From: Liquidambar formosana
Lineage: Eukaryota; Streptophyta; Magnoliopsida; Saxifragales; Altingiaceae
DNA length: 64,000 nt
NCBI GenBank assembly: GCA_039720395.1
Contig: CM077820.1
Span: 54,194,196-54,258,195 of the forward strand
Direction of reading: 5' to 3'
The translations under genes and the position numbers were made by a program. Below are positions 57,720 to 64,000 of this stretch, in pieces. A model generated the notes under the pieces. It had not been told where the DNA came from. It saw only the letters and a program-made list of their open reading frames with translations, and did no database searches. Each line of letters starts with the position of its first letter. Position 1 is the first letter of the stretch.

Positions 57720-59082
57720 ATATTTGTTGGGGAAATTGGTGATTAGTTTATTCTTTGGTAAAATATTGATAATTAATCAAGTAAGAGTTTTTTTAAGTCA
57801 ATTAATCAAGGAGACTGAACTTATTTATCAATTAGTTACACTTTTTTCGAAAATGTCAGGTTTACCCTTATTATTATTAAGGGCACTCCCCTTTTTGTTA
57901 TTAAGGCACCCTATGTAACTAACTTAACCTTTTAGTATTATAATTTTTAAAAGCTTATAATTTATAATATACATATCCATTTAAAAAAAAAAAAAATCAT
58001 ATTTTTGCAACCTACTGGTCGGCATTTTCGAAAAAAGATCCATATTGATTAGGTAATTATTAAAAAAATTAAAACCGTAAAATTTTACCATTTGACAAAT
58101 TAATAAATTTTATAGTGAAGTAGTAAACTTTTACTACTTTACGAAGTAAATTTTACAATGAAGTAGTAAAATTTTACTATTTTACCAAGTCTTTTACAAC
58201 CAGTGGATTAGATGAGACGGGGATGAGTCCGTTGGCTCTCAGTTCATCATTGATGTTAATGCCTACTTGTTCTACACCACCCATGTTGCCCTCCACAACC
58301 GCTTTATTGCCTAAGGGTGGAACCATGTGGCAGAACAAGGTTAACCTCACGACACCTTTGCTGTAGCTCCCTGATAGCAAGCTGAAAATTGCATTGAGTG
58401 CTAGGGATTTGGAATTGGAATTGCTTGGGTTGGAAAACCAACATATACAGCAGCAACGGTAGCAGCAACTGATGTTTTAGATGAAGAAGTTTCTAGTCTC
58501 CCTATAGAATGTTGCATCAGGATAATGCACACAGATCATAGGCGTCCTTGTCATTGGTGACAATGGTTGTTGCCAACGCTAGAAGAAATCATTAGAGAGA
58601 GAAGAAACTCTTGGTGAGTTTTAGATTTGGAATAGAGAGAGACACAGAGACAAAGAGAGAGAGGGGGAGGGAAGGGAGAAAGTTGACAATGAAAATTCAA
58701 ATCTGGTGAGTTTTAGATCTGGTTCGGCGTCAGAGAGAGGACAAATCTTCAGATCTGGTGGTCGTTAGAGGAGGTCGATATTGATGAGCTTCAAATCTGG
58801 CCGGTCATCGTCGCCGGAGGTCATCACTGTCTGGTGGTTCTCTTATGGCCGTAAGGTAAGTGGAGAGGGAGGGAGAAAGAGATAAGGGTGAGGGTGAGGG
58901 TATTTTCCTGATTCTCTTATGGCTGTTGGATAGGTGAAGAAGAAGGGAAAAAGAAATGAAAGTGAGGGTATTTTGGTCAGTAATGACTTAAATGAACTAA
59001 GTAAGTTGAAAAAACAATTGACTGACTATTTGCTAGATAAGTGTTATTTAGTAGACTGATGGCCAAATCCCCCATATTTGTT
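57720..59082 (-). mobile_element. Mutator-like element, right copy, 9-bp target duplication
   Basis: ATATTTGTT at 57720-57728 and 59074-59082 flanks a 1,345-bp element beginning GGGGAAATTGGTGATTAG and ending GGCCAAATCCCCC. Relative to the copy at 53913-55204 it lies in reverse orientation; both subterminal regions match (a long AT-rich arm with GCCCTTAATAA-type words and a GTAAAATTTTAC cluster at about 58075-58190, and an arm with AAGTGTTATTTA). The middle, about 58195-58860, is unrelated to the middle of the other copy and is more GC-rich. Confidence 0.85.
58177..58380 (-). pseudogene. Possible captured gene fragment inside the right MULE
   Basis: A 67-codon minus-strand frame with a protein-like composition (KGVVRLTLFCHMVPPLGNK segment) occupies the more GC-rich interior of the element. 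It starts and ends without a full domain. MULEs often carry pieces of host genes, so a captured exon is a reasonable reading, but the parent gene is not recognised. Confidence 0.3.
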
Positions 59083-59481
59083 TTACTCTATATTATGCTT
59101 GGCTTGAACCTTGATTCGGTACATAAACAATTGTAAGTCAAGCACATGGTTGGTCCAATCTTAACCCTCCTTAATTCCCTATCTCACTCAATTTGAAGTG
59201 CCGTTTGAAGTTAAGCCTAACAGCCAAATATTTCCTTAAACACCGTAGAATGAGATAATTGTAAAACCAAGAAGATTTTCACATAGTATTTAATTATGTA
59301 TGTCAGCGAATCATTACAAGCAAAAGTCTCCATTAAAACAAATCACTATAAGGGGACTCCTTATTATCAAGCCAAAGGCTGTGTTTACCTCTAAAAATCT
59401 TTGGGTAAAAAAAAAAAGAGAAAGAGAAAAGAGAAAAGGACACTGCAACAAGAGAGAATGATTCAACAGAGCCACGATACT
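59083..59481 (-). other. 3' flank of PR-10 gene A
   Basis: Spacer between the right MULE and the stop codon of the minus-strand PR-10 gene. The part next to the stop (about 59440-59481) matches the 3' flank of PR-10 gene B, so the duplication included some 3' UTR. No other feature seen. Confidence 0.55.
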
Positions 59482-59930
59482 TTAAACATAGGCATCAGGG
59501 TTCTCCAAGAGGTAGGCCTCAATAACCTTGTACATGCCCATGGCCTTTTCTTTTCCACCCTTGATTTCCTCTTCCTTGATTTCGAAGTCACCAATTGTGT
59601 GGTATTCACTTGTCATCTTACAAACACATCCTCCATCAGCGGATGCCTCAAACTTGACCTCATAAGCAATGGTTTCAACTTTGTCGTTTAAAACATCACC
59701 TTCAACCAATGTGTACTTGCACAAGAAATTCTCTTTGTCTAGCACATCGATCCGGTGCTTCATGTATTTGAAATGGGTTCCTGCATGCATAACAAAACCA
59801 AGCAAGATTAATATCTACTAAAATCAACGTGTACTTGACTTCGACTTCTCCTCTCTTTTGGGCTCAACCTAATTGATGTAAGATATTAGTCGGACCAAAG
59901 GTCTGGAAACTGTTGCTGCCCAAATAAAAG

Positions 59931-59963
<33 letters not shown>

Positions 59964-60197
59964 CCTAAATTGGTTATTGTATAATTTATGAAATAGCGTA
60001 TATAGTGTCAAACCTTCGGCAAAATTGAGTTGCTTGATGCTTCCAGCTCCACCATCACCTTGGATGAATTCAACGCTCTTGATTGCTTGGGGCATGAGCT
60101 TGGGCATGAGGTTGTGGGAGTCAAGGATCAAGGCCTTGAACATCCTTGCTGCAGGAATGGGACAAACGAATTCTTGGGTAAAGCTGGTGACACCCAT
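59482..60197 (-). CDS. PR-10 / Bet v 1 family protein, gene A, 2 exons
   Basis: Small cytosolic ligand-binding protein of the pathogenesis-related class 10 (Bet v 1 fold), the family that includes fruit and pollen allergens such as Pru ar 1. Exon 1 is 60197-60014 and exon 2 is 59780-59482. The intron splits the codon for Gly62, the canonical PR-10 intron position, and the 160-residue length is typical. Features: MGVTSFTQEF start, glycine-rich loop GDGGAG at 47-52, and a long C-terminal helix ending LLENPDAYV. A TATA box (TATAAACA on the minus strand, 60327-60334) lies about 130 bases upstream of the ATG. It is nearly identical to gene B at 62856-63553: exon 1 products are the same and exon 2 differs at three residues. 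The pair is divergent, about 2.66 kb apart between start codons. Confidence 0.95.
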
Positions 60198-60376
60198 GGT
60201 TTTTTTTTTTTTTTGGTTTTGGTGAGTATAAGAAAAGATATTGAAGGATGGAGAAGGAAAAAAAGGAGCTTATAGTCTAAGTGGGATAGTTTTGTAGTGG
60301 TGAAGATAGTATGGAGAAGAATGATGTGTTTATAGATTGAGAATTGAGGGGTTCCTAAGGTAGGAAATTTCTCCAT

Positions 60377-62376
60377 ATGAAATCAATGACAAATCGTGGT
60401 GGGGCCACTTGCCCACTTTTAATTCACCTCTTGGCAGAACCTTCTCCAAAGACTTGACTGACTCCACTTTCTCATTTTATTTTATTTTTTCTTCTAAATA
60501 CTATTCTTCTGTTCACATATAACGTTATCGAATATTAAATTAACAAATGAGCCAAAAGCTCTGTTTCACCTTGGTTGGTTTCAACTCTTCTTATTTTGCA
60601 ATGAGTCAATGACCTCATATTTTCTCCATTCCTAATTGATTGTTTCATTTGAAAAAAATAATCTTTTTTTAGGAAATTCTATTAAATGCTTTTAAATCAA
60701 CATATTTGTTTTAACATTCTAATTCTGCCCTCAAATGTACAGAACATTGAAAAAAAGAATATATTTTTAAGGGTATTTTAGGAAATGAAATTAAAAAAAT
60801 CATTAACAATTTTTTTTTTTTTTGCTAAGCAACGAGGTGTCCGTACTGTAAGAGCTCGACTAATCCCAACTCCCCATGCGGAGCTAACACCCCATGAAGT
60901 TGTTTAATGTCCAGGCTAATAGCCCTAACTAATGGTTGAATAAGAGAGATTTGTTGGTTTGAATCTGAGATGTCTGAATTTACAGCTCACTCTTTTGCCT
61001 CTAGGTTAATCCTCGTTAATTAATCATTAACATTTTGAAAAATTAAAAAAAATATAAAAAAAAGAAAAAGTCAAGAAAAGAAAACCAATAAAATAACAGC
61101 GGGGAGAGTATACTAATCTTTCCCTAAATGTAGAAAGTGACTTCTTAAAAATTTATTTTTTGAGCCTCATTGAGGTCTCAATTTTGTTAGCAAAATTCCA
61201 TACTACAAAGACCAATAATGAAAGTCACCAAAAGATGAAAGATGGTAACAATAAATTTGACAACTTGACCTTTTGGTATCAAGATTATTGAATTTTCTAA
61301 TTTTTATGTGGCTTTGTCACTTCATAGCTAGAGGTTGGTGGCATGGATTGGATAACCCTGGCAGCTCATGGTCTGCATTGTCAACCATGACTATTTGTTA
61401 GAGTGGACCATTGAATTTATAAGTAATCCAAGCAATCTTAACCATCCGATTAAAAGGGAATCGATGATAAAGTGAGATTGATGTATTGGGTGGGGGCCAA
61501 TGACACGGCATCTACAAAATCATTTAAAGTATACTACACCTTTTTCTTTTTAAGATAAAAAATTGGGCAGCATTTGAGAAATAGGGTGGTGCAATTGCTT
61601 CGTCAAATTCTTATCTCAAGAGAAAACTTATTGTAAGGAAGCCTTCGTAGGTGTATTGACAAATTTAGATAAGATGATATATATGAATGAAATGAGCATT
61701 TCTACATAAGTAGCACCACAACAACGAAAATTAACACTATTTCCCATCATTTTCACTACACATAAATTTTTTATTATGAAAGTTCTCATATTTATTGCAT
61801 TTAAAGAATGATATATAATTGCCTTTATAGGATTGGTTGGTCAGTTAGGTCTTGAAAGTGCTCCTTAGAGGTTATCATTTCAACCATTTGCAGCTAAGTT
61901 GTTTATATGGGTATGAGACCTCTTACACAGGCCGTCAGGAGATTGGTTTGATTGAAACTTCGGCGAGGGTAAGTCCTAGAATGCCCCTAATTGTTAATCC
62001 AAAAGAAAAAAAGAAAAAAAGAAAAGAGCATGATATATTGCCAGTAAAACCAATTAGAGACATTTCTTGAATCTATTTTAGTAAACACCATAAGCTTTAA
62101 TCAATCATCATCTCTATGTAGTTTAAACATTTTCTTCTCCGGATGTGAGGAGTTTAAACAAATGCCTATTAAGTAGAGAGTAACCCGTCGTCGGTCGGCA
62201 AATTTTTGGGAACTTCTATTTTTTAAGGCCTAAATCTGAAATTTTCAAATTTACAACAAATTTGGTATGGTTCAGATTTATTGAATTCTAGCAAATTTTC
62301 AACAAAATTTAAGAAAATTAGTATGTCTAATTTGTAATATACCCCTGAATTTTCTTCTTTACAACCCACGTTTCCC

Positions 62377-62407
<31 letters not shown>

Positions 62408-62683
62408 TTCCACTTGAATTGAACGAAATATCAATTTCGGCACCTTGTCCAAATCCCAATCCGAACCAAGCCAACTTAAGTACCCAACTTTGAAAACCAA
62501 GGAGGGTATGAAATGCCCAATTGCCCATGGCCTCCGACTTCTTAGAGCAACTCTCTCTTTCTTTCTCTCTCTCTCTCTCTCTCTCTCTCCAGTCAAAGTT
62601 TGTGTCCTATCCTTATCAAGGGGGAAGTCATACCCAAATTTTAAAAGTAAAATGACCCCACAAACTTTAGTCATCGCATTCAT
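60377..62683. other. Spacer shared by the two divergent PR-10 promoters
   Basis: AT-rich sequence without conserved coding potential. It contains a minus-strand SINE (60798-61032), a T/A homopolymer pair at about 62378-62407 and a CT repeat at about 62550-62590. Promoter elements of either gene beyond the TATA boxes could not be assigned. Confidence 0.5.
60798..61032 (-). mobile_element. Au-like SINE, minus strand, 11-bp target duplication
   Basis: AATCATTAACA at 60798-60808 and 61022-61032 flanks a body of about 213 bp. On the minus strand an A-box word AACCTAGAGGC and a B-box word GATTCAAACC occur near the 5' end, GGGATTAGTCGAGCTC and CGGACACC occur near the 3' end as in Au SINEs, and a poly(A) tail follows. 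It lies in the shared PR-10 spacer. Confidence 0.8.
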
Positions 62684-62855
62684 ATGGAGAGAAATTTCCC
62701 ATCAACCAACCGACCTCCAATCTCAACCTATAAATACCTCATTCTTCTCCATACAATCTTCACCACTTCACAAATATCCCACTTTAAACTATTAGCTCCT
62801 TTTTCCTTTCTCCATCCTTCAATACCTTTTCTCATACTCACCAAAAAAAAAAAAC
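62684..62855 (+). promoter_or_regulatory. Core promoter and leader of PR-10 gene B
   Basis: TATAAATA at 62729-62736 lies about 120 bases before the ATG. The block from about 62715 to the ATG matches the corresponding block of gene A (60376 down to 60198): AATCTCAACCTATAAATAC, TTCTTCTCCATAC, CCATCCTTCAATA and ATACTCACC are shared. Homology is lost a short distance upstream of the TATA box. Confidence 0.75.
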
Positions 62856-63553
62856 ATGGGTGTCACCAGCTTTACACAAGAATTCGTTTGTCCCATTCCT
62901 GCCGCAAGGATGTTCAAGGCCTTGATCCTTGACTCCCACAACCTCATGCCCAAGCTCATGCCTCAGGCAATCAAGAGCGTTGAATTCATCCAAGGTGATG
63001 GTGGGGCTGGAAGCATCAAGCAACTCAATTTTGCCGAAGGTTTGACAATATATATGCAATTTCATAAATTATACAATAACCAGTGTGGGTTCTTTTTAAA
63101 AAGAAAAAATTACCAACGAGGGTTTCCACACCTTTGATCTAATTAACTAGTTCACAGAACATTTAATGTTCAAGATTAACCGGATTACCTGACTAGTAAG
63201 TGGTCTCAAGAGAGAGTTTGGTAGATAATAATTTTATTTGGTTTTGCTATGCAGGTACTCATTTCAAATACATGAAGCACAGGATCGATGTGCTAGACAA
63301 AGAGAATTTCTTATGCAAGTACACATTGATCGAAGGCGATGTTTTGAACGACAAGGTTGAATCGATTGCTTATGAAGTTAAATTTGAGGCATCCGCCGAC
63401 GGAGGATGTGTTTGTAAGATGACAAGTGAGTACCACACAATTGGTGACTTTGAAATCAAGGAAGAGGAAATCAAGGGTGGAAAAGAAAAGGCCACGGGAA
63501 TGTACAAGGTTATTGAGGCTTACCTCTTGGAGAACCCTGATGCTTATGTTTAA
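62856..63553 (+). CDS. PR-10 / Bet v 1 family protein, gene B, 2 exons
   Basis: This is the second, nearly identical PR-10 gene. Exon 1 is 62856-63039 and exon 2 is 63255-63553, each the same length as in gene A. The product is again 160 residues with GDGGAG at 47-52 and the LLENPDAYV end. It differs from gene A by TLIEGD for TLVEGD, KVESIA for KVETIA and KATGMY for KAMGMY. Introns differ clearly in sequence and length while exons do not, which suggests either selection on the protein or exon-biased gene conversion. Defence- or stress-induced expression is usual for the family, but nothing in the sequence proves it here. Confidence 0.95.
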
Positions 63554-64000
63554 GTAGTGGGGCTTTGTTGAGTGATTTCTCTTCTCCTGTAATGTGGTTT
63601 TTAATTTATTTTTTTCCCAACTATTTTCCACAGGCAAACACTGCCCTTGGATAGATAATAATGAGGTCCCTGTAGTGATATTATGTTTGATGGGTTCTCT
63701 TGCTTATAATGTTTTGCTGAAATTAATCGAAAGTTGATACTTTGTGAAAATCTGTCATGTTTTAGGGAGGCGATATTGCCGGAGAGAATAATTCTCCTTC
63801 CACGGCTTCAAGTTCAAATGGACAAAATTGCCTTTTCTCTTTTTTTTTTTTTTTAATGAAAAATAAGAATTGAGTGAGGACTGAGGAGAGAGAAAAAAGG
63901 GTCGACCATGGTAGCTAGTACCACCTCCTCGCTCTAACAAACCACCCTAGCCCCAACTCCATTTCTGCTCAACCACCACCTCGCAGCCACTAGGCTTCAA
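63554..64000 (+). other. 3' flank of PR-10 gene B to window end
   Basis: The first part resembles the 3' flank of gene A. The remainder has a T run (about 63840-63854) and no supported coding sequence; the 63755-63940 open frame on the minus strand is low-complexity. Confidence 0.5.

Noticed and set aside
57540..57720. Possible SINE or tRNA remnant (TGTAGCCTAGTGGCC word)
   Set aside because: No B box at a suitable distance, no poly(A) and no target duplication.
893..63553. The idea that the genes form a functional cluster
   Set aside because: Products belong to unrelated processes (lipid signalling, telomere, phosphatase, corepressor, splicing, PR-10) with kilobases of spacer; only the PR-10 pair is a local family.
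1..64000. CRISPR arrays, bacterial operons, complete tRNA or rRNA genes, viral genes
   Set aside because: None seen; the window is plant nuclear DNA, and the direct repeats present are transposon duplications, microsatellites or old tandem copies.

Overview
This is nuclear genomic DNA from a flowering plant, almost certainly a eudicot. The genes are intron-rich with GT-AG introns, AT-rich intergenic DNA and plant-only families (TOPLESS-type corepressor, EGR-type PP2C, PR-10, PLD zeta, plant-style TEN1). Retroposon, MITE and Mutator-like debris is abundant. The woody-eudicot (possibly asterid/Ericales) feel comes from family resemblance only and is weak.

Layout, left to right. (1) 893-9024 +: the last 14 coding exons of a phospholipase D zeta (PXPH-PLD); its 5' part lies outside the window. 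(2) 12414-14451 +: complete three-exon TEN1, the small OB-fold subunit of the CST telomere complex, with foldback MITEs around and inside it. (3) 14452-22280: gene-poor, with diverged local duplications and a 5'-truncated LINE with clear target-site duplications. (4) 23565-26058 +: five-exon clade E PP2C of the EGR type, with a leader intron and an upstream ORF. (5) 26059-35180: gene-poor; tandem duplications, several foldback elements, and a diverged second copy of the next gene's promoter. (6) 35672-46510 +: a TOPLESS-RELATED corepressor (TPR2/TPR3 class) in 25 coding exons, intact except for an apparent one-base reading-frame conflict at the exon 5/6 junction. (7) 48613-53274 +: PRP38A-type spliceosome factor with an RD/RS-rich tail. 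(8) 53904-59082: two Mutator-like elements in opposite orientation, each with a 9-bp target duplication, bracketing an intronless gene of unknown function (55914-56861 -) and a SINE. One element carries an organellar group II intron domain V-like sequence. (9) 59482-60197 - and 62856-63553 +: two almost identical PR-10/Bet v 1 genes, divergently arranged.

The genes are ordinary unlinked housekeeping, signalling and defence genes; nothing suggests that they act as one pathway or cluster. The most unusual signals are non-coding. A CTCTGTTTGGTTGC..GAGAAAATG-like motif recurs, in both orientations, in the 5' introns of three unrelated genes (PP2C, TPR, PRP38A) and forms a degenerate array in TPR intron 1. 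One small palindrome-ended element sits in opposite orientations in two different genes' introns next to TA repeats. The two Mutator-like elements share ends but differ in cargo. Exon boundaries were read by eye from splice sites, phase and family conservation; no alignments or searches were run.
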